Positions 1 to 11,444 of a stretch of DNA of 64,000 nucleotides are shown here, piece by piece; within the stretch, counting starts at the first letter, position 1, and every line of letters begins with the position of its first letter. Under the pieces are notes generated by a model. The model was not told the origin of the DNA. It saw nothing but the letters and a program-made list of their open reading frames with translations, and searched no databases. The position numbers were made by a program, and so were the translations under genes. Origin of the DNA: Asterias rubens (lineage: Eukaryota; Echinodermata; Asteroidea; Forcipulatida; Asteriidae); assembly GCF_902459465.1 (NCBI RefSeq), contig NC_047069.1:4125171-4189170 (forward strand), given 5' to 3'.

Positions 1-312
1 ACACTGACTCTTTGCAGAGCCAGCACTCCCATAAAAGAGATTTACACATGGTTGTATCCGCAAGTTTCCTACTTATTTATAGTTTCTTCCTAATTATCTA
101 CACCATGCAAAGCTTCAAAGAATACTTTGTGATTATAAGCTACATATCACAGTTGGGTGAGCACTGACATGTTAATCCACAGGTCATAGGTCAAGTCCTG
201 CTCTAGTCAATTTGTTTTCATTCATTCCAAAACTGCTAAAAAAAATATATACAGGTACGAATCAAGCATGTCACAAGCAAATAGTAATATTGTTTATTCT
301 CTTTGATCCTAG

Positions 313-480
313 ATTTATTGTACTTATTATGGAGCGAGTGTTCCATCCTTGCAAATCTTTCTGTTGATGTTACTGCCTTTGGTTCTCATCTACTGCTACA
401 TCAGGAACCTGGATGATTTAGCTCCCTTCTCTACTCTTGCTAATGTTCTTACCATTGTGGGAATACTCATTATTTATGAG
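313..480 (+). CDS. SLC36-like transporter, exon a (first visible)
   Basis: The exon follows an AG at 311-312 and ends at a GAG codon before GTGAGA; it has 56 codons in phase 0. It encodes a hydrophobic helix (LQIFLLMLLPLVLIYCYI), a short RNLDDLAPFS loop and the start of the next helix (TLANVLTIVGILIIYE). In SLC36 proteins this is the region of the middle membrane helices, matching the IRNL...LANV pattern. Bases 1-312 are intron containing the edge of a dispersed repeat. Confidence 0.88.
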
Positions 481-544
481 GTGAGAATATTATACAAATA
501 TTGACTGCTTCCAGTGCTATGGTATACACATATTGACTGGCATA

Positions 545-690
545 ATTCGGTAACTAGTGTACGTCTATTCCCCCTCGGGCCTGTGAGTGACCAGAAGAGG
601 GGCCTATTTCCCTCAGCCTTCGACCTCGGGAGATAAGTCGCTCTTCTGGTCACTCCTCGGAGGAATAGCGAACACAAGTTACCTCATTGC
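545..690. repeat. Foldback element in SLC36 intron
   Basis: Left arm GGTAACTAGTGTACGTCTAT with GAGTGACCAGAAGAG pairs with the right arm CTCTTCTGGTCACTC and GGAATAGCGAACACAAGTTA. The arms are imperfect, and the whole is a short MITE-like hairpin with no coding sequence. Confidence 0.6.
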
Positions 691-1134
691 CATTCAATAT
701 GTGTTTTATAACACACCTCGGTCTTAAATGTGAAATAAGAACAGAAATCGGGAAAAGAAAGGAAGTTTTGTAGTTACGGTTCACGTCAAGAGAGGGCGCT
801 GTAACCAGGCACTATTTTCAAAGACTAGTGCCCGGCGGGCACTATTCCCGCTAAACGCGCGCGCGATCACTAGACTATATCAGTTCATCCCACTTGACCG
901 TGTTTCAGCCAACCAGATTACAGAACAAGCAAGAGGTGTGTTAATTATAACTTTTGAGGTGATCCCCGGAGCGTTTATTTTCCCTAGGCACAAATAATGT
1001 ACTCTCTCAGAAGCCATTAGTATACTTGCATGTTATTAAATGTTAAGTTTGACTCTCATTGATTTTAGTATTTTAAGTTGAAGCGTCGTCATCAAAGTAA
1101 TTGGATCGTAATAAAACAATGTCATTAAAGGATT

Positions 1135-1985
1135 ACTTTGCCTTAGATCGGTCTAGTTGGTCTTTGAAAAGTGTTTGATCCTCACAATCATGTCTTGAAA
1201 TTACACGGCTTTCCTTTTACGTCGCGAAGAAACATGGTCGGCCATTTTGTGAAATGTTGCCTCCATAAAATGGCTGATCGTGTTAATGCACGACGAAAGA
1301 GGAAAACCGTGCAATTTTGAGTGTTCCTTGTGTGGATCATTATATTCTTCTTTTAACATATCTTTCTAACCATATGCATTTGATAACGATTGGTGTCAAA
1401 CACTTTCAAAGATCAACTCGTCCGATTCAAGGCAACATGTTCATTTAAGCACTTTTGTATTATCATGTTGAATTTAAATTGTTTTTATTTCTACAGTACC
1501 TGGTGAGTCATATACCAGCTGCCATTAATCCTGACACACGACCGCTGGTTGGCAATCTTAATGGGTTCTTCATTTTCTTCGGCACTGCCATATATTCCTA
1601 TGAAGGAATAGGAGTTGTAAGTAAAGCGAACAATTAATAATGAGAGGACAGACGGACAATTGTACAAAGCTGAGTTTAAGGGACAAGTTGCCTTGGATCG
1701 GGTGAGTTGGTCTATGAAAAGTGTTTGAAACCAGTTGTTATGAAATGCATGGTGAGAAGGGTGATTTAAAAGTAGAATATGATAATCTGTACCTCGAAAT
1801 TGCATTGTTTACCTTTTATTTTGCGAACTAACAAGGTCGGCCATTTTGTGGAGTCAAAAATTGGATTCAAAATGGCGTGCCGTGTTAGTTGTATTTAACT
1901 TTTAAAACATCCTCTATGCATTTTAAAACAAACGTTTTCAATCGCTTTTCAAAGACCAACTTGCCCAATCCAAGCCAACGTGTCC
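1135..1985. repeat. Two copies of a foldback MITE flanking SLC36 exon b
   Basis: Copy 1 (about 1135-1440) starts near TTGCCTTAGATCGGTCTAGT and ends in its inverted form near GATCAACTCGTCCGATTCAA. Copy 2 (about 1686-1985) has the same ends (GTTGCCTTGGATCGGGTGAG and CCAACTTGCCCAATCCAAGC). The two copies sit on either side of the 120-bp exon at 1497-1616. Interiors differ in length and hold no gene. Confidence 0.65.
1497..1616 (+). CDS. SLC36-like transporter, exon b
   Basis: Acceptor CTACAG ends at 1496 and donor GTAAGT starts at 1617. Its 40 codons are in phase with the neighbouring exons. It begins YLVSHIPA and contains the family signature GFFIFFGTAIYSYEGIGV, one of the best conserved segments of SLC36 transporters. 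Confidence 0.92.
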
Positions 1986-2379
1986 CTTTAAGAGCAAGTT
2001 CGACTGCGCTTTGTGGTTAACTAAAGGTCGACTGTTTTTACTTGAACCTTGGCTAGTCAACCATTGGTCGACTATTGTGGTCAACCATTTGGAACCCGCC
2101 TCAGGACCATTGGATTCTGCACTGGTCCTGATAGCCTGTTCCATGCTAACATGTGTAATGCACAGAGGGGAACCAGTGACACTACAATGAAAACGCGGAA
2201 GGTTGACTAGACTTGACGAGAGCATACTGATCGAAATGTAATATGCAACACTGTGCTATATATTACTTAATTGGTTCAACTACTGTACTCAACTAAATCT
2301 AGAGTAGAAGTTACTTTTTTTTTTTTTTCATTTCTATTATAGTTGGCCCAAAATCGATAAGCTTGAAGTACCACAATCC

Positions 2380-2745
2380 AGCAATTCCAGCAATAACACA
2401 ATGTGAATATCTCTTTTTGAGTAGTGTTCGAAAAGAACCGGTGGTTAATGACTCAACGTTTCGATTAGTATGCTCTGATCGTCTTCAGGAGAAGAGCATA
2501 TTGATCAGAACATACATAAGATAAGATAAGAACTTTATTATCCCACGCTGGGGAAATTAAAACTGGCCATGATTCATACAGTATAGACAAAAACGCATAC
2601 TGATCGAAATGTTGAGTTGTCAACCACCGGTTCTTTGCAGAACCAACACTACTCAAAGGAGATATTCACATGGTGTTACCGCAAACCTCTCTTAGTTTTA
2701 CTTCCACCATGTAAAGTTTTAAATCCTACTTGTGTTGAACACTGT
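2380..2745. repeat. Dispersed repeat with TGCTCTGATCGTCTTCAGGA hairpin
   Basis: Contains CATACTGATC and its inverse around a CGTCTTCAGGAGAAG loop, then GGTTCTTTGCAGAACC and ACATGGTGTTACCGCAAACC. Related pieces are at 1-120, 6160-6262, 20980-21070 and 55580-55770. No coding potential seen. Confidence 0.55.
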
Positions 2746-2754
2746 TAGGTTTAA

Positions 2755-3100
2755 AGGAACATTACAGAATTGGTTTTGCTAACTAAACAGTTGCTAGCAG
2801 TGTAAGCACTTTATGTAATCCACCATATACGTAAACTGACAAACCTGTAGAAGTTTGAGATCGATCAGCCATTTGGGTCAAGAGAAAATAGTGAAAAACA
2901 GATTACACATTTTGCATGTCGTCGATTCAAAACAAAACATAATAAAACGCGAAAATAGATTGTTTATTTGTCATAAAATATGACATTTCAGGCAGAAATA
3001 TTTCAAGGGATGTCTTCTACTATCATCACCATTAGACCGTGTAAGTTTGATGTAAATCTGTGATATTTTTTATTATTTTTACTAATTCTGTTATGTTCTT
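2755..3100. mobile_element. MITE, GGAACATTACAG family, TTAA-flanked
   Basis: Starts TTAA-AGGAACATTACAGAATTGG and ends CTAATTCTGTTATGTTCTT-TTAA, so it has terminal inverted repeats and a TTAA target duplication. Other copies: about 43690-44020, the 3' part at 44878-45058, and a diverged copy at about 45770-46093. TTAA targets suggest a Kolobok or piggyBac type mover, which is an inference. Confidence 0.65.
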
Positions 3101-3155
3101 TTAAGTAAAAAATGAAGTTTCAGTATTTGACTGAAAACATTTGGTTTGATCCTAG

Positions 3156-3323
<168 letters not shown>

Positions 3324-3449
3324 TGAGTTGATACTTCTTATCAAACATATGCATGGATAAGTGCATCGCACTCTTATTATAACAATAATAATATCGAAGT
3401 CTTATACAAATTGCTGGAAGTCGGTGGAAACGATCAAGGTAATGTACAC

Positions 3450-3660
3450 CAGGGCCCAATTTCATAGCGCTGCTAAGCACAAAAATTTGCTTGATAAAAC
3501 CAGGATTACCAACCAGGATTACCAACCAAACTTCCATTTGTTGCTTATTGCTTGTTACTGTAATTCAGCTGTTATTTGCTTATCCTGAAAATCCCGTGAA
3601 AATTTGGTTGGTAATCCTGTTTTTATCAAGGCAAAAGTTTCATGCTAAGCAAACTTTTGT
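3450..3660. repeat. Foldback repeat, CCCAATTTCATAGCGCTGCT family
   Basis: The segment begins CCCAATTTCATAGCGCTGCT and ends GCAAAAGTTTCATGCTAAGC, a degenerate inverted pair. A relative is at 16855-17040. It abuts the 29-bp array. Confidence 0.45.
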
Positions 3661-4175
3661 GACAGGATCCATGGTGTTTTGTACGCTGTGACGGGATCCA
3701 TGGTGTTTTGTACGCTGTGACAGGATCCATGGTGTTTTGTACGCTGCGACAGGATCCATGGTGTTTTGTACGCTGTGACAGGATCCATGGTGTTTTGTAC
3801 GCTGCGACAGGATCCATGGTGTTTTGTATATGTGACAGGATCCATGGTGTTTTGTACGCTGCGACAGGATCCATGGTGTTTTGTACGCTGTGACAGGATC
3901 CATGGTGTTTTGTACGCTGCGACAGGATCCATGGTGTTTTGTACGCTGTGACAGGATCCATGGTGTTTTGTACGCTGTGACAGGATCCATGGTGTTTTGT
4001 ACGCTGTGACAGGATCCATGGTGTTTTGTACGCTGTGACAGGATCCATGGTGTTTTGTACGCTGTGACAGGATCCATGGTGTTTTGTACGCTGTGACAGG
4101 ATCCATGGTGTTTTGTACGCTGTGACAGGATCCATGGTGTTTTGTACGCTGTGACAGGATCCATGGTGTTTTGTA
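3660..4175. repeat. Tandem array, 29-bp unit, about 18 copies
   Basis: The unit contains GACAGGATCCATGGTG followed by TTTTGTACGCTGT. Each copy has BamHI (GGATCC) and NcoI (CCATGG) sites. One unit is shortened near 3830 (TATATGTGACAGG). The array lies in the SLC36 intron between exons c and d and continues into a foldback element at 4175-4275 that also occurs, without the array, at 20708-20842. It therefore expanded from the edge of that element. Confidence 0.93.
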
Positions 4176-4275
4176 CACCTGAGGGGGCAAATGGAACCCG
4201 AGGCGATGCCGAGGGTGCCATTTACCTTCGAAAGTGTACAAAACCCATGGACCCAAATCACATCGTGCAACAATT
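4175..4275. repeat. Foldback element, GGCAAATGG family
   Basis: GGGGGCAAATGGAACCCGAGG faces GGGTGCCATTTACC with flanking GTTTTGTAC and GTACAAAAC. It is the same family as 20708-20842. Confidence 0.55.
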
Positions 4276-4589
4276 GTTTTGTTATACCTTAGTAACATGA
4301 TTATTCCTCTTCTCAAAGTTCTGTTGTCATCTTCAAACATTAATTACGACGAGTATGCAAACTTTAATAGCAGACAAACAGTTATACAGTTGTTCAAACA
4401 AGAAACAATTCTTCACTATTCCCTCGAACCCGCGGCCGTTTCGTACTAAGTGCTGGAAATTGATCAACGCTGGGAACGATCAAGGTGACGTACACCGGTT
4501 TACATCGCTCACATTACCCCGCGCTGTGCAGCCGTGATACATGCGTATTTGTTGCACGGCACGTGATTGGTTCTCGGCCAATCAAACTT

Positions 4590-5445
4590 CACTGTATGTT
4601 ATCGAGGTGTAACAAGAGCCTTTGTATCGACCAATCACACTTCACAGTTTGTTACCGAGGTATAACAGGAGCCTTTGTATCGACCAATCAAACTTCACAG
4701 TATGTTACCGAGGTATAACAAGAGCCTTTGTATCGACCAATCAAACTTCACAGTATGTTACTGAGGTGTAACAAGAGCCTTTGTATCGACCAATCAAACT
4801 TCACAGTTTGTTACCGAGGTATAACAAGAGCCTTTGTATCGACCAATCAAACTTCACAGTTTGTTACCGAGGTATATACAAGAGCCTTTGTATCGACCAA
4901 TCAAACTTCACAGTATGTTACTGAGGTGTAACAAGAGCCTTTGTATCGACCAATCAAACTTCACAGTATGTTACCGAGGTATAACAAGAGCCTTTGTATC
5001 GACCAATCAAACTTCACAGTATGTTACTGAGGTATATACAAGAGCCTTTGTATCGACCAATCAAACTTCACAGTATGTTACCGAGGTATAACAAGAGCCT
5101 TTGTATCGACCAATCAAACTTCACGGTATGTTACTGAGGTATAACAAGAGCCTTTGTATCGACCAATCAAACTTCACAGTATGTTACCGAGGTGTAACAA
5201 GAGCCTTTGTATCGACCAATCAAACTTCACAGTATGTTACCGAGGTATAACAAGAGCCTTTGTATCGACCAATCAAACTTCACGGTATGTTACTGAGGTG
5301 TAACAAGAGCCTTTGTATCGACCAATCAAACTTCACAGTCTGTTACCGAGGTGTAACAAGAGCCTTTGTATCGACCAATCAAACTTCACAGTATGTTACC
5401 GAGGTATAACAAGAGCCTTTGTATCACATCTCCTGATTGGTTCTC
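4590..5445. repeat. Tandem array, 53-bp unit with CCAAT box, about 16 copies
   Basis: Each unit holds GCCTTTGTATCGACCAATCA then AACTTCACAGTATGTTACCG and AGGTATAACAAGA. Some units are 54 bp (TATATACA). Flanking partial units (TTCTCGGCCAATCAAACTTC at about 4570; TTCTCGACCAATAAACCCTC at about 5439) mark both ends. It lies in the SLC36 intron before exon d. Every unit carries a CCAATCA motif, the consensus bound by NF-Y; whether it is used is unknown. Confidence 0.93.
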
Positions 5446-5592
5446 GACCAATAAACCCTCACAATTTGTTCCTGTCGTATAACAAGACCAATTAGACACC
5501 ACATAATATTAAATCAAAATTATTAGACTCTACATGTCATTTGGGATAACTATTGATAATAATTAAATTCTGTTGTTTTGTTTTTGTCACAG

Positions 5593-5762
5593 TATTTACC
5601 TGGCAGTGAGAATCATTCTTGTGGCAGCCATCTTTGTTTCCTATGGTATACAGTTTTATGTTCCCATGACGATACTGTGGCCATTCATCATGGAGAGGAC
5701 TTCAGAACGATATCACTTCTTTGGAGAGATGCTCTTCAGAACTTTACTGGTGATATTAACGA
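5593..5762 (+). CDS. SLC36-like transporter, exon d
   Basis: Acceptor TTGTCACAG ends at 5592 and donor GTGAGT starts at 5763. Phases 2 in and 1 out agree with both neighbours. It encodes a helix with SYGIQFYVPM, equivalent to the (T/S)Y-IQFYVPAEI segment of the family, followed by a polar loop and the start of another helix (RTLLVILT). Confidence 0.9.
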
Positions 5763-6910
5763 GTGAGTTTCTAGGATATCAGAGTGCCAAATAAAACAAC
5801 TAAAAAATATTTGCAATATTTACAACCGGGCCTGAGTATGCATTGTTTGAGGAATAACGTTGGGAATGGGTGGCCCCAAGCATTTTGGATTGTAGTATTT
5901 AAATTGACAAATGATTTTCTGTCAAGCAATTCACATGAATGGCTTGTTTTATGTTAAGTAAGGCTTAGGCGCTCTTTTCTTTTGCACAAGTCTTGATTCT
6001 TTATTATATTGTCAATATTCATTGCTGGTATGAAATGCCAAGGTTGAGAATGTGGAAGGTATTGGTTCAAATACCAACAGAACTATCAAAGTGTGCAGTG
6101 TTCTATTCGATACATCTGTTTAGGGTCAAACCAAAACTTTTTTTTTCTCCAGAAGACTATCAGAACATACTGATTGAATTGTCGAGTTTGAAACCCACGG
6201 TTCTTTTCACAACCACCCCAACTCAGTTAGTGATTATCATTACACATGTTACATGGTGTTACTGAGCAATTCTACAGAAAATTATACTTCAAGGTGAAAA
6301 GTGAACTTTGTATATAAGCTTAGTTTTCAACTAAAAATCAACGAAGACGGTCTATTTTTTTATGATTAAGTGAAGAAAGTAAGAAATTGCATCATTTCAA
6401 TACTTTTTTCTGCTACTGAAAGAAAACGGTGTATTGTCCAAAACGCTCCAAAAGTAATGGTCCGTAACGCCATGTTTTGTGCTATAGACATGATAGAGAC
6501 CAAATCTGCGATCAATTCTGTCAAATGTACCTGTATATCTTTTACACACTATCTAGTTGGTACCAAAAATACATTGATGGGAACCCAAAACTCACAGACT
6601 TTTGTAAAAAAGTAAAGGGTAGTCAAATATGTCTTGTCCAAAAAATGTAATGTCCGTAACAGCAGCATTAATGAGTGATATCTAATAAATGAATGAGAGG
6701 TACAGACTGAAATTCACAGTGTATGCTGTCCATTCAAACTACTATGTTGTGGTCATGAAAGATTTTAGATAAACATTTGGCAGATGTGTTTGCTGAGCTC
6801 TTGAACTTCTGAAAGCTGTCTGAAATGTAATGTCCGTAACGCTGGAATTACTGCAAACCTTACTATTTTAAAATACTAACTTTCTTGAAATATGTGGATC
6901 TGTTTTTCAG

Positions 6911-7188
6911 TGGTCCTGGCTATGGTAGTCCCTCATCTAGCCCTCTTCATTGCATTTATTGGTGCCTTCAGTTCCTCCGCCCTGGCTCTCATCTTCCCAC
7001 CGCTTCTTCAAGAGTTTGCGTACTACGATAAAGGTTACTCTCATTACGGCAAAATCCTACGGCTGCTCAGAAACACCTTCTTCATTATCTTTGGATTTGT
7101 TGGGTTTATATTTGGTACATATGTAGCTTTCACAGCCATTATTGAGAGCATGGGATCTCCTCCTACAGATAACTGCTCAAAACCGTAA
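6911..7188 (+). CDS. SLC36-like transporter, terminal exon
   Basis: Acceptor GTTTTTCAG ends at 6910. The reading frame runs to TAA at 7186-7188. It encodes MVLAMVVPHLALFIAFIGAFS, SSALALIFPPLL, and a final helix with FGFVGFIFGTYVAF, then a short tail ending NCSKP. This matches the last two helices and the short C-terminal tail of SLC36 proteins. A possible AATAAA lies at 7916-7921, but a 250-bp MITE sits in between, so the true poly(A) site is uncertain. Confidence 0.92.
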
Positions 7189-7247
7189 TACTAAAACCGA
7201 GGGATGTTAATTTCTTACAACCTCGGACAAGAAGGTGGACATCTTTA

Positions 7248-7498
7248 GGTGCGTTCATTTAGCTTCCCTGGGTCAACCCCGGTGTGCCCCCGCTACATTC
7301 AAATAGCTTTGACAGTATTCCAGGGGTTCACCCGGGTCAGCCCCAAGTGCCCTAGCTTGTGGAGTGGGTCACTTGGGGCTGGCCCCAGGTGCATGACGTT
7401 ACCACGAGAGGGTGAGTGATCGTTGGATTAGCTCTTGTCATGGGCTCACTCGAGTGAGCACTGCGGGGTCGACACAGGGAAGCTAGTCGAATGCACCC
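7248..7498. mobile_element. MITE with GGTGCGTTCATTTAGCTTCC inverted ends
   Basis: Left end GGTGCGTTCATTTAGCTTCC; right end inverse is GGGTGCATTCGACTAGCTTCC. The arms continue into GGGTCAACCCCG and GTGTCGACCCCGC. A partial copy is at 60060-60098. It lies in the 3' flank or 3' UTR of the SLC36 gene. No clear target duplication was found. Confidence 0.6.
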
Positions 7499-7499
7499 T

Positions 7500-8910
7500 G
7501 TGTAAGGTTGTATTTGTTAGAAGAGGATAACTTTTCTGTTCATGTCTGATTTTATTTTGGCGGACAGTATTTCCTGTCAAGCCATATTTCAACTTGAATA
7601 GGGATCTTTGTCAACACTGCGAATCAAGGCTAGCAAGAACTAATGGAACATAGTATCATGGCTATTAAGAAGTCTTAGAGAGAACTGCTTGACAATTTAT
7701 ACATAAAATGGGAATACTTGAAGTGGTTCTTCAGACCCTGAAGTAAACAAATGTTACACACTTGCAGCAGAGCTTAAGTTGAAGGCATTTGCAGGCCTGA
7801 TACTTCATGGAGGCAACGAATGCCTCCATGCCCCCTGGTCATTGCCTTGGTGCCCTTGAAATGCTCCAGTTGAAATTTACAATTTCCTCATAGGGTGCCC
7901 TTTACCCTCACCTTTAATAAAATTCTAGTTTTTTAATCAAATGCATAAATATGTTCCAGAAAAAGCCTGCTAGCCATGCTTTGGCGATGAGATTACTCGA
8001 CGATTACCAACATTCTTGTACTCGCGAGCAATTTGGAAATATTGATCCCAAAAGTAATGTCATAAAACAATTATTCTATTGTGTTTTCAGGCATTTCACT
8101 GCCAGAGAAATTGATTTTATTATTAATTCAATTCCATGACAGGTAAAAGCTGTCAGCATAGTGTGAGACTTCCACTTGTTTATTTCAAACTGACTTTCTT
8201 TTTAGATTAATAATACTGTCCATTTATAAAGATAGAGGATCCAAAACATCATGGATTTTCTACAAAACTGCCTTTGCAATAATAATAAATTGTTTTTTTT
8301 TTCTTATTTGATATTGCAGTGTACCTGTTGTGCCAAAAACAAGACAAATCATACTGTTTTTTATAACAATTTTTAATTGAAATTTACAAAAGATTATGTA
8401 ATTACACACAAGACTGTTGTAACTGACTTTCTTTTACAAAAGATCTTGAATATGCCTATTGTTTTTAATCTAATAATATATGATATCAAAATAACTGCTT
8501 GAATATCATAATATTTTTATCATGTTCTGAGTTCTCCTAAACCCCAATGTTGAAGCAAGTTATAGCTGTTTTTAATGTGTCAACAAGTTTCCCATTCAAT
8601 TAGTAATTTTTCAATAATACTACACCCCCTTTGTTTTATGAAAAATGCAATATTTGAAACTTTGAAACTGTAAATAAATTGTAACTCTTTTTGAGGAATA
8701 AGAGTAGAATGCAAATCTTAAGATACATACATTTTACAATTACGTGCAGAGATACAACGTTTTTTTTGTGCGCTGATGCAATGATATGCAGGTAACCTGC
8801 ACAACCCTTAAAAACTACAGAAAAATCCTTGTTGAAAGGAATTATATCAATGTTATTTTAATCAAAGCTTTTCTTACTTTCAGTTTTATTTACCTATTCA
8901 TAAATATTTT
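7500..8910. other. AT-rich 3' flank of SLC36 gene, no gene seen
   Basis: No convincing exon. An AATAAA is at 7916-7921. The rest is AT-rich unique-looking sequence that may include the SLC36 3' UTR. Confidence 0.4.
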
Positions 8911-8914
8911 GATT

Positions 8915-9205
8915 TTGTTGTGTTGTGGACGAGCGGATACGAGCACCGGACTCGAGCTCTGGTGTTTCTGATCAGCAGCGTGTGGGTTCGAGTCCCAGTC
9001 ATGACACTCCCGTCCTTAAGCAAGACACTTATGATTGCTTCTCGTAAAAGAATCCAGTGCACTTGGTGTTGCAGAAGGAATTGGTGTCATACTTCAAACG
9101 TAGCCACACATATCTTGCAGGAAAACGGGAAGCGCCTTGAGCATCACAGAGTGCGGGTACAAGCACTGTATAAAGACACTATTATTATTATAATAATTAT
9201 TGCAG
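8915..9205 (+). mobile_element. tRNA-derived SINE
   Basis: The head GTGTTGTGGACGAGCGGATA (A-box region) is followed by GTGTGGGTTCGAGTCCCAGTC (B box GGTTCGAGTCC). The tail has CCTTAAGCAAGACACTTATG and ends in an ATT-rich run after GTATAAAGACACTATTATTA. Related copies: 11445-11850, 41818-42300 (plus) and 32833-33460, 43005-43156, 44247-44690, 47790-48115 (minus). Pol III boxes indicate a tRNA-derived promoter. Confidence 0.75.
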
Positions 9206-9426
9206 TAAAATATATGAGACTGTTGATTCCGAGGACCAGTTATTGAGACAATTTTATCTTTCAATATTTAGGAGTTCGGCCAATAATTATGAGCACGAAT
9301 ACCTCTTGATTTTCTTTTTGCTCTGATTTTCTTTATTTGTCAAACAACAGAGCAACATTGTACATATACATTTCCTGCCAATCTACATTATTTGGAAATT
9401 AAGCACATCTGGATGTGTTGATTTAA

Positions 9427-9791
9427 GGCAGTGGACACTATTGGTAATTACTCAAAATAATTATTAGCATAAAACCTTTCGTGGTAACGAGTAATGGGGA
9501 GAAGTTGATAGTATAAAACATTGTGAGAAACGGCTCCCTCTGAAGTTATGTAGTTTTCGAGAAAGAAGCAATTGTCCACGAATTTGATTTTGAGACCTCA
9601 GATTTAGAATTTGAGGTCTCGAAATCAAGCATCTGAAAGCGCACAACTTCGTGTTTCAAGGGTGTTTTTTTCTTTCATTATTATCTCGCAACTTCATCGA
9701 CCGATTGAGCTCAAATTTTCACAGGTTTGTTATTTTATGCATATGTTCAGGACGACTAGTCTTTGACAATAACCAATAGTGTCCAGTGTCT
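9427..9791. mobile_element. MITE, GGCACTGGACA family, TTAA-flanked
   Basis: Ends GGCAGTGGACACTATTGG and CCAATAGTGTCCAGTGTC lie between TTAA motifs. The interior has AACATTGTGAGAAACGGCTC and a GAGACCTCA/TGAGGTCTC palindrome. The most abundant family here; other copies approximately 15386-15725, 17256-17630, 23015-23112 (partial), 24263-24631, 24771-26267 (interrupted), 33939-34318, 45312-45694, 47118-47405, 52471-52726, 54858-55015 (partial), 56588-56978. Some copies start AAGGTACACGTTTGG, a subfamily. Non-coding. Confidence 0.85.
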
Positions 9792-10162
9792 TTAAGAGCT
9801 TGATAAGCATCAATAAATTGCAGCTGTCGCTAACTGCACACCTACTTTGTGTTTTTGGATAGATCCATCTCTAAAAATCAAGTTCCTTAAATGACATTTT
9901 TAGATTTCTACATACAGCTGAAACTAATTTTGCTTTCAGTTGGACATAACCGTGAAAGGTGGAAAGTCATCTTTGATAAATGAGTATAATTGTTTTTAAA
10001 TTGTGAAGTGCATGACACTATGGGGCAACTGAACATAATCTTTATTTTTATATAGACCTTGTATATAAAAGATAATCTGTGTGTTATAATAATGTATGTT
10101 GGTGTAGTTGATATTTGGCTTGCTTATAGGCCTACTGCATTGAAACAGCCTAGTGTCAAATA

Positions 10163-11295
10163 AACTGCGCCAATAAAGTATCTAAACACTTACAAATGGT
10201 CAGATTTATCGGAACCTGAAATAGTATACACAAATTTAATTGTTCGTTTCTATTCACTGTTAATTTCTGCACGTTTTGACACATCTTGTGTTGCGCTACG
10301 ATGTTGTTTGGTGGATTTATGGACACTTGAGTGGCTTAAGGTCGAATTTCAAAAGTTGCAAAAGCCCCTATTCACCCCAATTCCAAAAGGGAACTCACAT
10401 AAGCATCACACTCAGACAAAATCAAGACAAAAGACACAAACTCGTTTCGTTTACATGACCATGAAATTAATTGCCGTATCTTTAACTCTAAAACTGCTGT
10501 TATCCTGTCCTCCATTCTTGGTGTGTCCTCCATCATTGTCCTGAACGGCAAGGAGTCGTCTTCTCATACTCTCAATGAGACCTCTGATCTGTCCCTGGTC
10601 AATCCCCTGCCATTTCCTGATCAGGATGCGTCGCAAACCCCTCGGGAGTGGTGTCAGGCTTGATGGACTTGTTCACTTTCTTCTTCTGCTGCAGAAGTCA
10701 CCCTCGGACGGCCACTCCTTGGCAGGTCGTCCACATTTCCCTGAGCTTGGTAGCGATTCCACCATTTACTGACCGTCGCTGGTGACGTTTTTACCTGATG
10801 AGCTGCAGCTCGCATCGACGTACCGGCTTCTATCAAACCAACGATCCGTCCTCTTTCCTGTTTGGTCGTTTGAGCCATCTTTCCTGTTATCTTGAAACAC
10901 CTTTCCCTGTCTTACCATTGTTGTATGCCTCCCATCTTTGACCCCTTTGCTTGGTTACTGACAATTATTGGTGAGTATGTTCATCGCAACCAATTTATCC
11001 AAAACGCGACCATAAAAACATCATTTATAAAAGGCGAGCAAAAGAAACGCCGATCTTACTTGTCACAATACAACGATTTAGCTTGAATAGGGGCTTTTGC
11101 AACTTTTGAAATTCGACCTTAAGCCACTCAAGTGCCCGTAAATCCACCAAACAACATCGTAGCGCAACACAAGATGTGTCAAAATGTGCAGAAATTAACG
11201 GTGACTCGAAATGAATAATTATTTTTTGGCATACTGTTTCAGGTTCCGATATATCTGACCATTTGTAAGTGTTTAGATACTTTATTGGCGCAGTT
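10163..11295 (-). mobile_element. Internally deleted Tc1/mariner transposon with long inverted repeats
   Basis: Inverted repeats of about 220 bp: the left arm starts AACTGCGCCAATAAAGTATC and the right arm ends in its inverse at 11295. TA dinucleotides at 10161-10162 and 11296-11297 fit the Tc1/mariner target duplication. Between the arms are two minus-strand transposase pieces (10654-10878 and about 10451-10636), described separately. Confidence 0.85.
10451..10878 (-). pseudogene. Tc1-like transposase remnant
   Basis: On the minus strand 10878-10654 starts MAQTTKQERGRIVGLIEAG and includes the paired helix-turn-helix DNA-binding region (MRAAAHQVKTSPATVSKWWN) and the GRPR motif (RSGRPRVTSA) typical of Tc1 transposases, ending in a premature stop at EQVHQA. 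The next piece (10636 leftward) resembles the Tc1 C-terminus: a WQGID...LIESMRRRLLAV stretch and GGHTK. The whole DDE catalytic core between them is missing, so this copy cannot encode an active enzyme. Confidence 0.85.
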
Positions 11296-11444
11296 TATTA
11301 AATCAGTATTCATAGTCTGACTTTTGCAAGTGGGTGTAAAAGTCAAATAATATTGCTTATAATGTGTTCAGCTTAAAACCAAACATAGGGGAATATGACG
11401 AGTGACCAGTGTGATGAATTATGTCTTTTGAAACAAACTGGGTG

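Noticed and set aside
1491..1805. Minus-strand 104-codon frame over SLC36 exon b
   Set aside because: Shadow of the real plus-strand exon and adjoining MITE.
3626..4340. Minus-strand frames of 193 to 231 codons
   Set aside because: They read through a 29-bp tandem array in all three frames; this is repeat-driven openness within an SLC36 intron.
4590..5445. 53-bp repeats considered as CRISPR-like
   Set aside because: No distinct spacer and repeat parts; whole units are homogeneous.
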